Shown here: piece after piece, positions 40,212 through 48,648 of the stretch
Layout of the letters: every line of letters begins with the position of its first letter
Numbering within the stretch: the stretch's first letter is position 1
Source: JANNYA01 sp031422315
Lineage (GTDB): Bacteria; Pseudomonadota; Gammaproteobacteria; Xanthomonadales; SZUA-5
Length of the DNA: 64,000 nt
Reading direction: 5' to 3'
Assembly: GCA_031422315.1 (NCBI GenBank)
Contig: JANOQN010000059.1
Coordinates: 1 to 64,000, forward strand
Program-made: the position numbers and the translations under genes
The notes under the pieces: generated by a model
Database searches by the model: none
The model's input: the letters and a program-made list of their open reading frames with translations, nothing else
Told to the model about the DNA's origin: nothing

Positions 40212-41768
40212 ATGCAAGTCGAAACCCCAATCGCCCCAAAAAAGCCGCATCTTTTGCTCATATTAGACGGCTTTGGCTATCGCGAAGATGCGCCTGACAA
40301 TGCCATCTCGCAGGCGAACTGCCCGAATTGGCGGCGCATTTGGGCGCATTACCCGCACACGCTGATTCGCACGGATGGCTTGGCGGTTGGGCTGCCTGAC
40401 GGGCAAATGGGCAATTCGGAAGTTGGCCACATGAATTTAGGCGCTGGCCGAGTGGTATTTCAAGAACTCACGCGAATCAATCTGGCGATTGCAACGGGCG
40501 AATTTCAGTACAACTCGGCGCTATTGCTGGCGTGTGAGCGCACCACCCGCGCGGCAACGCTGCACATTATGGCGCTGCTATCCGACGGCGGCGTCCACAG
40601 CCATGAGGATCACGTCCATGCCCTCATTCGTATGGCGCATCAGCAAGGTGTGCAAAATATTGCCGTTCACGCGTTTTTAGATGGCCGTGACACCCCACCG
40701 AAAAGTGCAGAAAGCTCCCTTATGCGTCTGCTCAGTTTGATTGACGAGCTGACTCGCCCAGGAGGGGCGCACATAACCATTGCTTCGGTTTCTGGTCGAT
40801 ATTTTGCGATGGATCGCGATCAGCGTTGGGACCGCACCCAACGCGCTTGGGAAGCCATCGTCGATGCTAAATCAGCGGTTACCGCACCTGACGCCTTGAC
40901 AGCGCTGTCGGATGCCTATGCGCGCGGTGAATCCGATGAGTTTGTGCAGCCTTGTGTAATCGATGGCGCCAAAGGCATGCGCGATGCCGATTGCGTGGTG
41001 TATATGAACTATCGCGCCGACCGCGCGCGCGCACTCACGCAGGCCTTTGTCGACGCTTCCTTTGCAGGCTTTCAATGTGCGCGCAGACCCGCACTGAGCG
41101 CATTTGTCAGCCTAACTGAGTACGCCAAGCAGCTGCCCGTTAGCGCCGTCGCTTTTCCTGCGCAGAGCATGCAAGATGCGCTGCCGGAAGTGCTTGCCGC
41201 GCGCGGATTGACGCAATTGCGCATTGCTGAGACCGAAAAATATGCGCACGTAACTTTCTTTTTTAACGGCGGCGTTGAAGCGCCCTACCCGGGTGAGGCG
41301 CGCATTATGGTGCCATCGCCAAAAGTAGCAACCTATGATTTGCAGCCAGAAATGAGCTGCCCTGAAGTGACGGAAAAGCTCGTGCAGGCAATTGGCAGCC
41401 AGCAGTTCGATCTCATCGTTTGTAATTTGGCGAACCCAGATATGCTGGGCCACACCGGCATTATGGCCGCTGCTATTAAAGCAGTCGAAACGGTAGATGT
41501 GGCGCTTGGCTCGATTGAGGCGGCGATTTTGCAGGTCGGTGGCGTTTTACTGGTGACCGCCGATCACGGCAATTTAGAAGATATGTGGGATGAATCCTCA
41601 GGCCAGCCCAACACGCAGCATTCGATGAATCCGGTGCCGTTGGTACTGATTGGCAAGCCCGCGAATTTGCGCTCGGATGGAGTGCTCGCGGATATTGCCC
41701 CGACGATTTTGGCGATCATGCAAATCGATAAGCCAAGCGCGATGACAGGGCAATCGTTGTTGAGCTGA
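40212..41768 (+). CDS. gpmI: 2,3-bisphosphoglycerate-independent phosphoglycerate mutase
   Basis: A 518-residue cofactor-independent mutase that interconverts 3- and 2-phosphoglycerate in glycolysis and gluconeogenesis. Metal and active-site marks are 'LLILDGFGYRED' (Asp19), the phosphoserine loop 'GQMGNSEVGHMNLGAGR' (Ser69), 'HAFLDGRDTPPKSA', 'YRADRARALTQ', 'ETEKYAHVTFFFNGG' and 'NPDMLGHTG', and 'TADHGNLEDMWD' near the C-terminus. Length is standard. ATG 40212 is used because the family begins there; the upstream frame has no family match. It is followed six bases later by envC on the same strand, so the two are an operon. Confidence 0.96.
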   Translation: MQVETPIAPKKPHLLLILDGFGYREDAPDNAISQANCPNWRRIWAHYPHTLIRTDGLAVGLPDGQMGNSEVGHMNLGAGRVVFQELTRINLAIATGEFQYNSALLLACERTTRAATLHIMALLSDGGVHSHEDHVHALIRMAHQQGVQNIAVHAFLDGRDTPPKSAESSLMRLLSLIDELTRPGGAHITIASVSGRYFAMDRDQRWDRTQRAWEAIVDAKSAVTAPDALTALSDAYARGESDEFVQPCVIDGAKGMRDADCVVYMNYRADRARALTQAFVDASFAGFQCARRPALSAFVSLTEYAKQLPVSAVAFPAQSMQDALPEVLAARGLTQLRIAETEKYAHVTFFFNGGVEAPYPGEARIMVPSPKVATYDLQPEMSCPEVTEKLVQAIGSQQFDLIVCNLANPDMLGHTGIMAAAIKAVETVDVALGSIEAAILQVGGVLLVTADHGNLEDMWDESSGQPNTQHSMNPVPLVLIGKPANLRSDGVLADIAPTILAIMQIDKPSAMTGQSLLS

Positions 41769-41774
41769 CCAACC

Positions 41775-42947
41775 ATGAGATCATTTTTGCGCCTTAGCCA
41801 CGCGGCAATTTTGCTGGCGCTCTTTGCTCTATGCGCCATAGCGCAAAGCTCGGCCATTGAAAAACCCAAAGCTGCTGACGTGCAGCAGCGCTTGCTGGCG
41901 CTGCAGCGCGAAGTTGCGGCGTTGAAAGATGTGCTGCGGGCAAAAGATTCCGAGAAAAGTGACGCCGAGCGCGCGCTGCAAGCCGCCGACTTAGCGATAG
42001 CCGAAAGCGCGAGAGCTGTGCTGGCGTTGACTGCTGATATCCAAGCTGCACAGATCGAACTAACTGCGCTCAATGATCGCAAGTATCTGCTTGAGCTCGA
42101 CTTGGAAGCCGAGCGCCAACAGCTTGCCAGATTGCTGCGCTCGGCGTATGCGATTGGCCAGCTAGAGCAGGTCAAATTGGCGCTGAGCCAGTCGAAAGTA
42201 GCGCAAGTCGGGCGCGTTTTGGCGTATCACACCTACGTCAACCAGGCGCGCATTAAAGTTATCGAAAAGATCAAGCTAGCGCTTGGCGAGTTGACTCAAA
42301 TTCGCGCTCAAATTCAAGAAAAAACAACTGCTTACGGCGCCTTAATTTTGCAAGAATCGAAAAAGACCGCCGAACTCAAAGCGGGGCGAAGCGCGCGCGC
42401 CGAGTTATTAATCGTTTTGCAGGCAGAGCTTGCGACCGGCGCGGATGAACTGCAACGCCTCAATGCCGACACTGAAGCGCTCAATAATCTGTTAGGGCAA
42501 CTCAGTGATTTGCTAGCCGATATTCCAAAGGATTTACCGAGTAGTAAAAGTTTTGCCAGCCAAAAAGGCGCGCTTTTTTTACCGGTGCAAGGCGGCGTAG
42601 TTACTCGGGAATTTGGCGCTGTTAGTGAGCTTGGGCGCCGGGCCAATGGTTTGTTAATTGCGGCGCCGCAGGGTGCGCCAGTGCGCTCGGTTTCGGGTGG
42701 TCGAATCGCGTTTTCGGGCTGGCTGCGAGGACTTGGGCTGCTCGCTATTGTCGATCACGGCGATGGCTTTTTGAGCCTATACGGGCATTGCGAAACGCTG
42801 CTGAAAGTTGAGGGCGATTGGATAAACACTGGCGATGTGATTGCTCGGGTCGGCGCGACTGAGCTCAATTCAGCTGGGCCCGCGCTACATTTCGAGCTGC
42901 GCCGTAAAAGCCTGGCGATTGATCCCGCTAGCTGGTTGAAGCGTTAG
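41775..42947 (+). CDS. envC: Murein hydrolase activator EnvC-like protein
   Basis: A 390-residue exported protein: signal peptide 1-24, a long coiled coil (about 30-240, many Ala/Glu/Leu heptads), and a LytM domain (about 270-390, 'GLLIAAPQGAPVRSVSGGRIAF' and 'LAIVDHGDGFLSLYGHC'). Zinc ligands of active M23 enzymes are missing: the final motif is 'GPALHFELRR' (only one His of HxH), and the first ligand site reads 'NGLLIAAP'. This is the degenerate form that activates amidases for septal wall splitting through contact with FtsEX. It is translationally close to gpmI. A DGC/PDE gene follows 85 bases downstream. Confidence 0.9.
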   Translation: MRSFLRLSHAAILLALFALCAIAQSSAIEKPKAADVQQRLLALQREVAALKDVLRAKDSEKSDAERALQAADLAIAESARAVLALTADIQAAQIELTALNDRKYLLELDLEAERQQLARLLRSAYAIGQLEQVKLALSQSKVAQVGRVLAYHTYVNQARIKVIEKIKLALGELTQIRAQIQEKTTAYGALILQESKKTAELKAGRSARAELLIVLQAELATGADELQRLNADTEALNNLLGQLSDLLADIPKDLPSSKSFASQKGALFLPVQGGVVTREFGAVSELGRRANGLLIAAPQGAPVRSVSGGRIAFSGWLRGLGLLAIVDHGDGFLSLYGHCETLLKVEGDWINTGDVIARVGATELNSAGPALHFELRRKSLAIDPASWLKR

Positions 42948-43032
42948 CCTAATGCCCAAATTCTTGGGTCAAAAATTACAATGAGCCGTCAATTCGATGT
43001 TGACACGGCATTTGAATCAAGCATCATGAGGC

Positions 43033-44769
43033 ATGAACGCGCCCGTCACATTTAGCTTCGAAAATCAGCTTGCCATGCTGATAGAGCGCCTGCCTGATCC
43101 AGTTTTCCTGAAAGATCAAGCGCATCGATGGATCCTAGTGAATCAAGCGTTTTGTGAGCTTGTCGGCCAGCCCAGAGCGCTGTTGCTCGGCAAATCCGAC
43201 TACGACTTTTCCCCAGCCGAGGAAGCCGCTGTGTTTTGGCAAGCCGATGATGCGGTGTTGAGTTCTGGTGTCGACAACATCAATCTCGAACGCCACACCG
43301 ACACGCACGGGCAAACCCGCATTATTGAAACCAAAAAATGCCGCGTCATTATGGACGGACAGGCTTATTTGATGGGCACAATCCGTGATTTAACCGTGTT
43401 TAGTCAGCTACAAGCCGAGCTAGCCAGCGCGAATCGCGACTTGGAAAAGCGCTTGCACGACTCGAATGAAGAACTCACTCGCGCAAACGCGCAGGTGCAA
43501 AACTTAACTTTTTTTGATGCACTGACCGGTCTGCCGAATCGCAATTTAGTGATCAGCGCGATTGAACGGCGCCTCGCGCATCCAGAAAAACCCTTTGCGC
43601 TGTTCTATTTGGATTTGGATAACTTCAAGTGGGTTAATGATTCACTCGGGCATCCGGAGGGCGATTTGTTGTTACTGCAAGTGTCTGGACGCCTGAGTTT
43701 ACTGCCCGGATTTTCGATGATCGGCAGGGTCGGCGGCGATGAATTTGTCGCCATTGGCCAAGATGCCGCAGCGCTTGATCAAATGTCGTTGGCGAAACAA
43801 GCCAGAGCTTTGCTCGGCTCGGTCGAGCAGCCGATTCAAATTGGCTCGCGTGAATTGAGCGCAAGCTTTAGCGTAGGGATTGCGATATTTCCAGCGGATG
43901 GCAGCAATGTAGCTCAGCTGCTTAAAGCCGCCGACGCCGCCACCTTTCGCGCGAAAGAGCGCGGCCGCAATCAATACGCCTTTTTTGCTGACAGCCAGCG
44001 TCAGCGCGCGCACGAGCAAATGCTGCTGGAAGCTGGGCTGCGCCGCGCGCTGAAAAACAAGCAGATTCAAATTGCGTTTCAGCCGGTATTCGATGCCAAA
44101 ACGCGTGTCAAAACCGGCGTAGAAGCACTCGCTCGCTGGGAAGATCCAGAGCTGGGCATGATCTCGCCAGATCGCTTTATTCCAGTGGCGGAATCGTCGG
44201 GTTTAATTCATGAGCTAAGCAGCTATGTTCTTCGACTTTCACTGCGATTAGCGCAAAAATTACTGCCATCACCGCTGCGTTTGAGCGTGAATTTGTCGGC
44301 GCTGCAGCTTGATCGCATGACGCTGATTGAAGAGATCCGCCGAGCGCTTGCGGAATCAAAATTCCCTGCGAATCGGCTTGAGTTAGAAGTCACCGAAAGC
44401 ATTGCTTCAAACCGCAGCGAACGACTGGTGTCGATCATGAATGCGCTGCGTGATTTAGGCATTAGCTTTGCGCTTGACGATTTCGGCACCGGTTATTCTG
44501 GGCTTTCGCACATCCAACAGCTGCCAATTGATCGTATCAAAATTGACAAAAGCTTCGTCGCCGAGCTTGAAAGCAATAGCCGATCCAGATCCTTAGTCGA
44601 GGCGGTGATTCGCATGGGGCACGCGCTGAATCTTAAAGTGCTAGCCGAGGGTGTTGAGCGCGAAAGCCAGTTAGCGATCTTGTGCAAACTCGGCTGCGAT
44701 GAGCTTCAGGGTTATTTGTTAGCCAAGCCGCAGCTGATTGCTAGGCAGGATTCGGGGGCGGGTGGGTAG
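43033..44769 (+). CDS. PAS-GGDEF-EAL cyclic-di-GMP protein
   Basis: A 578-residue signalling protein. A PAS domain (about 8-130, 'ERLPDPVFLKDQAHRWILVNQAF' style) precedes a coiled linker, then a GGDEF domain (about 165-320) with the intact signature 'RVGGDEFV' and 'FYLDLDNFKWVNDSLGH'. The EAL domain (about 325-575) keeps 'GVEALARW', 'ELEVTES', 'DDFGTGYSGLSHIQQLPIDRI' in two blocks, and 'LAEGVE'. Both cyclase and phosphodiesterase residues look complete, so it may be bifunctional or switch on a PAS signal. It has no membrane segment. No PilZ gene is adjacent. Confidence 0.93.
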   Translation: MNAPVTFSFENQLAMLIERLPDPVFLKDQAHRWILVNQAFCELVGQPRALLLGKSDYDFSPAEEAAVFWQADDAVLSSGVDNINLERHTDTHGQTRIIETKKCRVIMDGQAYLMGTIRDLTVFSQLQAELASANRDLEKRLHDSNEELTRANAQVQNLTFFDALTGLPNRNLVISAIERRLAHPEKPFALFYLDLDNFKWVNDSLGHPEGDLLLLQVSGRLSLLPGFSMIGRVGGDEFVAIGQDAAALDQMSLAKQARALLGSVEQPIQIGSRELSASFSVGIAIFPADGSNVAQLLKAADAATFRAKERGRNQYAFFADSQRQRAHEQMLLEAGLRRALKNKQIQIAFQPVFDAKTRVKTGVEALARWEDPELGMISPDRFIPVAESSGLIHELSSYVLRLSLRLAQKLLPSPLRLSVNLSALQLDRMTLIEEIRRALAESKFPANRLELEVTESIASNRSERLVSIMNALRDLGISFALDDFGTGYSGLSHIQQLPIDRIKIDKSFVAELESNSRSRSLVEAVIRMGHALNLKVLAEGVERESQLAILCKLGCDELQGYLLAKPQLIARQDSGAGG

Positions 44770-45058
44770 TTTTGATTAGAGCAATAGCGCCCTGTGTGTT
44801 GCTAGGCGAAAAAATGCTCTCAGTGGCAACAATGTTTCAGCCAATCGCACAGTCAACCCAAGTTGTTGACGAACAAGTCCTAAGACCGTTTGCCCTGAGC
44901 CCCTCGGAGCGCGTTGCAGTTAAGTGTTGTTAATTCGGTGCTTAGTCGCTTAAGGCTTCATGGTTTTATTCTTCGTCAAGCTTAGGACTTACCACGAACC
45001 CTCGTTCAAGCGCTAAACTTGCCGATTCGCCAGACGCACCTTTTGAGCAATTTGATTC

Positions 45059-47293
45059 ATGAGTAATTTCCAAAGTTTTGATGCAATGCCGTTGAAGGAC
45101 TACGCCGAACAGGCGTATTTGAACTATTCGATGTACGTGATTTTGGATCGCGCGCTGCCGTTTATCGGCGATGGCCTAAAGCCGGTGCAGCGTCGCATTA
45201 TCTTTTCTATGAAAGAGTTGGGGCTGGATTACACCTCCAAACCGATGAAAAGCGCCCGTACCGTCGGTGATGTGATCGGTAAATATCACCCGCACGGCGA
45301 TTCCGCCTGTTATGACGCGCTGGTGCTGATGGCGCAGCCGTTCGCGTTTCGCTATCCGCTGATTGAAGGGCAGGGCAATTTCGGCTCGCCCGATGATCCT
45401 AAAAGCTTCGCTGCGATGCGCTACACCGAGGCCAAGCTGACCAAATTTGCCAGTACGCTGCTGGATGAAGTGGATCTAGGCACGGTCGATTGGAAAGCCA
45501 ACTACGATGGCAAGGAAGAAGAGCCAATTTGGCTGCCGTCGCGCTTGCCGCATATCTTGTTGAACGGCACGACCGGCATTGCAGTCGGCATGGCGACCGA
45601 TATTCCACCGCACAATGTGCGGGAAATGGTCACCGCCTGCATTCGCTTGCTGGATGATCCAGACGCCAGCGTGCGAGATTTGTGTGAGCACATTCAAGGC
45701 CCGGATTTTTGCACCGCCGCTGAGATCATCACGCCAAAAGCGGACTTGCTGAAGATGTACGAAACCGGCAACGGCGCGGTGCGCCAGCGCGCGGTTTGGC
45801 GTAAGGAAAATAACAACATCGTCATCAGCGCGCTGCCGCACCAGGTTAGCCCAGCTAAAATAATGGAGCAAATCGCTGAGCAAATGCGCCTGAAAAAGCT
45901 GCCGATGCTAGAGGACGCGCGCGACGAGGGCGATCATTCCACGCCGGTGCGGATCGTGCTGATTCCGCGCAGCACCAGGGTTGATGTCGATGAGCTGATG
46001 GGGCATCTATTCGTCACTACCGATCTGGAAAAAAGCTATCGGGTCAATATGAACTTGATTGGCCTGGATCGCCTGCCACACGTCAAAGATCTCAAAACAA
46101 TCCTGTCAGAATGGCTGGGCTTTCGCATCGCCACCGTGCGGCGCAGGCTGGAATTCAAGCTTGCGAAAGTCGAACGCAGATTGCACATTCTGGTCGGTTT
46201 GCTAATTGCCTATTTGAATTTAGATGAAGTCATCCGCATTGTGCGCACCGAGGATGAGCCGAAGGCCGCGCTGATTGCGCGCTTTGATCTGACAGAAATT
46301 CAAGCCGAATCGATCCTAGAAACCAAGCTGCGCAATCTCGCCAAGCTTGAAGAGATGAAAATTCGCGGTGAACAGGCCGAGCTTGAGGCGGAAAAAGAAC
46401 AGCTTGAAGGTGTGCTGGGATCAAAATTGCGCATGAAAAATCTGGTCAAGCGCGAGTTGGAAGCAGACGCTAAAACCCACGGCGATGCGCGCCGCTCCCC
46501 GATTGTCGAACGCAATGCAGCCCGCGCGCTCAGCGAACAAGAACTGACCCCGAGCGAACCGGTTACGATTATCTTGTCGGAAAAAGGTTGGGCACGCGCT
46601 GCCAAAGGCGTTGAAATTGACGCCGCTAGCCTAAGCTATCGTGAAGGCGACAAGCTGCTGTCATTCGCCAGAGGACGCAGCAATCAACAGGCCGCATTTT
46701 TGGATTCCACTGGGCGCGCCTACGCCACGCCAGCGCATTCGCTGCCCTCCGCGCGCGGCCAGGGCGAACCACTCACGGGTCGATTTAGCCTACCAACCGG
46801 CGCGCGTTTTGTTTATGCGCTGGCAGCAGATTCCGAGCGCGGATTGTTGCTCGCCAGCAGTCAAGGCTATGGCTTTGTAACGCGCTATGAGAGTTTGCTC
46901 AGCCGCAATAAAGCCGGCAAAGCACTGCTGAATTTGAGCGAAGGCGCGGAAGTGTTAGCGCCGGTACTATTGAACGCGCCGATTGCCGAATGTTTAGTCG
47001 CCGCTGTGACCACTGCCGGGCATCTGCTGGTGTTTGCGCTGAGCGAACTGCCAGAGCTGGACAAAGGCAAGGGCAATAAAATCATTGGCGTACCAGCCGC
47101 AAAAAGCGCTACCGAGCGGGTTGTCGCCGTCACCGCATTTACCCAGGGCCAAACGCTGGTGGTGGTGGCCGGTGGCCGTACGACTAAACTCAAAGGTGCT
47201 GATCTAGCGCTGTATCGTGGTGAACGCGCGCAGCGCGGTGCATTATTGCCACGTGGGCTGCAGCGAGTTGATGCGCTCGAGGTTGAGGGTTAA
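45059..47293 (+). CDS. parC: DNA topoisomerase IV subunit A
   Basis: A 744-residue type IIA topoisomerase subunit that decatenates daughter chromosomes. The N-terminal breakage-reunion domain has the catalytic Tyr122 in 'AAMRYTEAKL', the quinolone-region residues Ser82 and Asp86 in 'HPHGDSACYDAL', and 'GLKPVQRRIIFSM'. The C-terminal beta-propeller (about 500-735) is present in shortened form. ParC-type rather than GyrA by length and propeller. parE is not adjacent here, unlike many relatives. A possible lipoprotein gene starts six bases after the stop. Confidence 0.95.
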   Translation: MSNFQSFDAMPLKDYAEQAYLNYSMYVILDRALPFIGDGLKPVQRRIIFSMKELGLDYTSKPMKSARTVGDVIGKYHPHGDSACYDALVLMAQPFAFRYPLIEGQGNFGSPDDPKSFAAMRYTEAKLTKFASTLLDEVDLGTVDWKANYDGKEEEPIWLPSRLPHILLNGTTGIAVGMATDIPPHNVREMVTACIRLLDDPDASVRDLCEHIQGPDFCTAAEIITPKADLLKMYETGNGAVRQRAVWRKENNNIVISALPHQVSPAKIMEQIAEQMRLKKLPMLEDARDEGDHSTPVRIVLIPRSTRVDVDELMGHLFVTTDLEKSYRVNMNLIGLDRLPHVKDLKTILSEWLGFRIATVRRRLEFKLAKVERRLHILVGLLIAYLNLDEVIRIVRTEDEPKAALIARFDLTEIQAESILETKLRNLAKLEEMKIRGEQAELEAEKEQLEGVLGSKLRMKNLVKRELEADAKTHGDARRSPIVERNAARALSEQELTPSEPVTIILSEKGWARAAKGVEIDAASLSYREGDKLLSFARGRSNQQAAFLDSTGRAYATPAHSLPSARGQGEPLTGRFSLPTGARFVYALAADSERGLLLASSQGYGFVTRYESLLSRNKAGKALLNLSEGAEVLAPVLLNAPIAECLVAAVTTAGHLLVFALSELPELDKGKGNKIIGVPAAKSATERVVAVTAFTQGQTLVVVAGGRTTKLKGADLALYRGERAQRGALLPRGLQRVDALEVEG

Positions 47294-47298
47294 CCCTT

Positions 47299-47757
47299 AT
47301 GCTAAATCAACGGTTCCATTGCCCTCACATGTTTAGCTCAAGGTGCTTAGGAATCTTGCTAATTTTGCTGCACTTGGCATTCATGGGGTGCAGCAAATCC
47401 CCTACCGAAACACTGCTGCGGGAAACCATTGATAAGATGCAAGCCGCAGGCGAAGCGCGCAAATTAGATGGCGTGGTCGAACACGTCAGCGCGCGTTTTA
47501 GCGGCCAGAGCAATAGTTTGACAAGAGATGATCTCAGGCGCTATCTACTCGCCGTGATTATGCGTACACAAGATTTAGGCGTGACGCGCACCAGCACAGC
47601 GGTTGAGATGAAAGGCGAGCTAGCGATTGTGAGCTTGGGTTTGTTAGTGACCGATGGCAGCGGCCTGCTGCCCAGCAATGACCAGCTGCTCAATGCCCGC
47701 ACGATTTGGCGCTTTGAGGAGAATCGCTGGCAGTTGCTTGAGGCAGATTGGGAGTAG
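47299..47757 (+). CDS. Putative lipoprotein of unknown function
   Basis: A 152-residue protein with a lipoprotein-like signal ('LLILLHLAFMGC', Cys31) and a small alpha+beta domain ('LRETIDKMQAAGEARKLDGVVEHVSARFSG' then 'RTIWRFEENRWQLLEADWE'). The fold resembles NTF2-like periplasmic proteins. ATG 47299 follows a GAGGG site; ATG 47329 would give a shorter signal peptide of normal length. It begins six bases after parC and is probably co-transcribed with it. Family not recognised. Confidence 0.68.
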   Translation: MLNQRFHCPHMFSSRCLGILLILLHLAFMGCSKSPTETLLRETIDKMQAAGEARKLDGVVEHVSARFSGQSNSLTRDDLRRYLLAVIMRTQDLGVTRTSTAVEMKGELAIVSLGLLVTDGSGLLPSNDQLLNARTIWRFEENRWQLLEADWE

Positions 47758-47873
47758 CAGATTTTTTTGCAGCCCAGATTTTTAGCGCGGCTCGACTATG
47801 CAGGCTAGCGCACAGAGTTCAACGGCATCGGCTCGCATACTCAATCCCTCGTAGCAGACCTAAAGGAATTGAG

Positions 47874-48359
47874 ATGAAAAACAAAATACTCCACATCATA
47901 AGCGGTGTCGGCACAGTCGGCGTTTTGAGCGTGCTGAGCGCATGTTCTAGCTACGATTCGCAGGGATACGATTCCCAGGGTTATGAATCGCGCGGCCGTG
48001 AAGTGCAATACGATGATCGTGATGAGTCCCTCTATGGCACCGTCAGCCGGATTGAAGTCATTGAGGTGCGCGGCCGCAGCTCTGGCGGCGGTGCGATTTT
48101 AGGCGCGATTTTGGGTGCCGCGATTGGCAATCAAGTTGGCGATGGCAATGGCCGCAAGGTAGCCACCGGCGCAGGCGCAATTGGCGGCGCGGTAATCGGC
48201 AACAATATCGAGCGCCGCAACAAGCGCGACGGCGAAATATTCCGCGTCAGCGTGCGCATGAATAACGGCCGTGATTACACCGCCGATTATGATCGCATTG
48301 ACGATTTGCAAACCGGCGATCGCGTGCGCATTGACGATGGGCAGATTTATCGAATGTAG
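47874..48359 (+). CDS. Glycine-zipper outer-membrane lipoprotein (SlyB/YcfJ-like)
   Basis: A 161-residue lipoprotein: signal peptide with lipobox 'LSAC' (Cys24), then a Ser/Tyr/Gly-rich segment with a repeated 'YDSQGYDSQGY' motif, and a glycine-zipper membrane segment 'GAILGAILGAAIGNQVGDGNG' with 'VATGAGAIGGAVIGNNIE'. The C-terminal beta region ends 'GDRVRIDDGQIYRM', as in SlyB and YcfJ-type proteins (17 kDa surface antigen family). Those proteins are induced by envelope stress. ATG 47874 follows AAAGGAATT. It has its own terminator. Confidence 0.87.
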   Translation: MKNKILHIISGVGTVGVLSVLSACSSYDSQGYDSQGYESRGREVQYDDRDESLYGTVSRIEVIEVRGRSSGGGAILGAILGAAIGNQVGDGNGRKVATGAGAIGGAVIGNNIERRNKRDGEIFRVSVRMNNGRDYTADYDRIDDLQTGDRVRIDDGQIYRM

Positions 48360-48385
48360 TTTTGACTGAGCATTTGATGCGTTGA

Positions 48386-48416
48386 GAAAAACCTATCGGC
48401 ATCGGTAGGTTTTTTT
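48386..48416 (+). terminator. Rho-independent terminator after glycine-zipper gene
   Basis: AAAACCTA (48387-48394) pairs with TAGGTTTT, loop around TCGGCATCGG, followed by a T-run to 48416. Confidence 0.88.
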
Positions 48417-48480
48417 GCGTGGGCCAGTTGTAAATTGATTCGGCTGGTTTAAAACCATTGAAAGCCCAGTAGCACGGTAT

Positions 48481-48623
48481 CGTCATTCCCGCGCAGGCGG
48501 GAACCCAGGGTCGCCGAACTTTAAACGTGCTTGGTAGTTTAAAGATGCGCAGATTACTGTGCTTTTGGAATAAGAACGAATCTTTGACACCTGTACTGGG
48601 TCCCCGCCTGCGCGGGGATGACG
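48481..48623. repeat. Long inverted-repeat (REP/MITE-like) element
   Basis: A 28-bp left arm starting CGTCATTCCCGCGCAGGCGG (48481-48508) pairs with a right arm ending CGCGGGGATGACG (48596-48623), with two mismatches. The 87-bp core has no gene. The sequence type (CGTCATTCCCGCG...) is a very common dispersed element in proteobacterial intergenic regions. It lies just downstream of the beta-glucan synthase gene. Confidence 0.85.
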
Positions 48624-48648
48624 AGGTACCTCACCACCCATTCCACCC

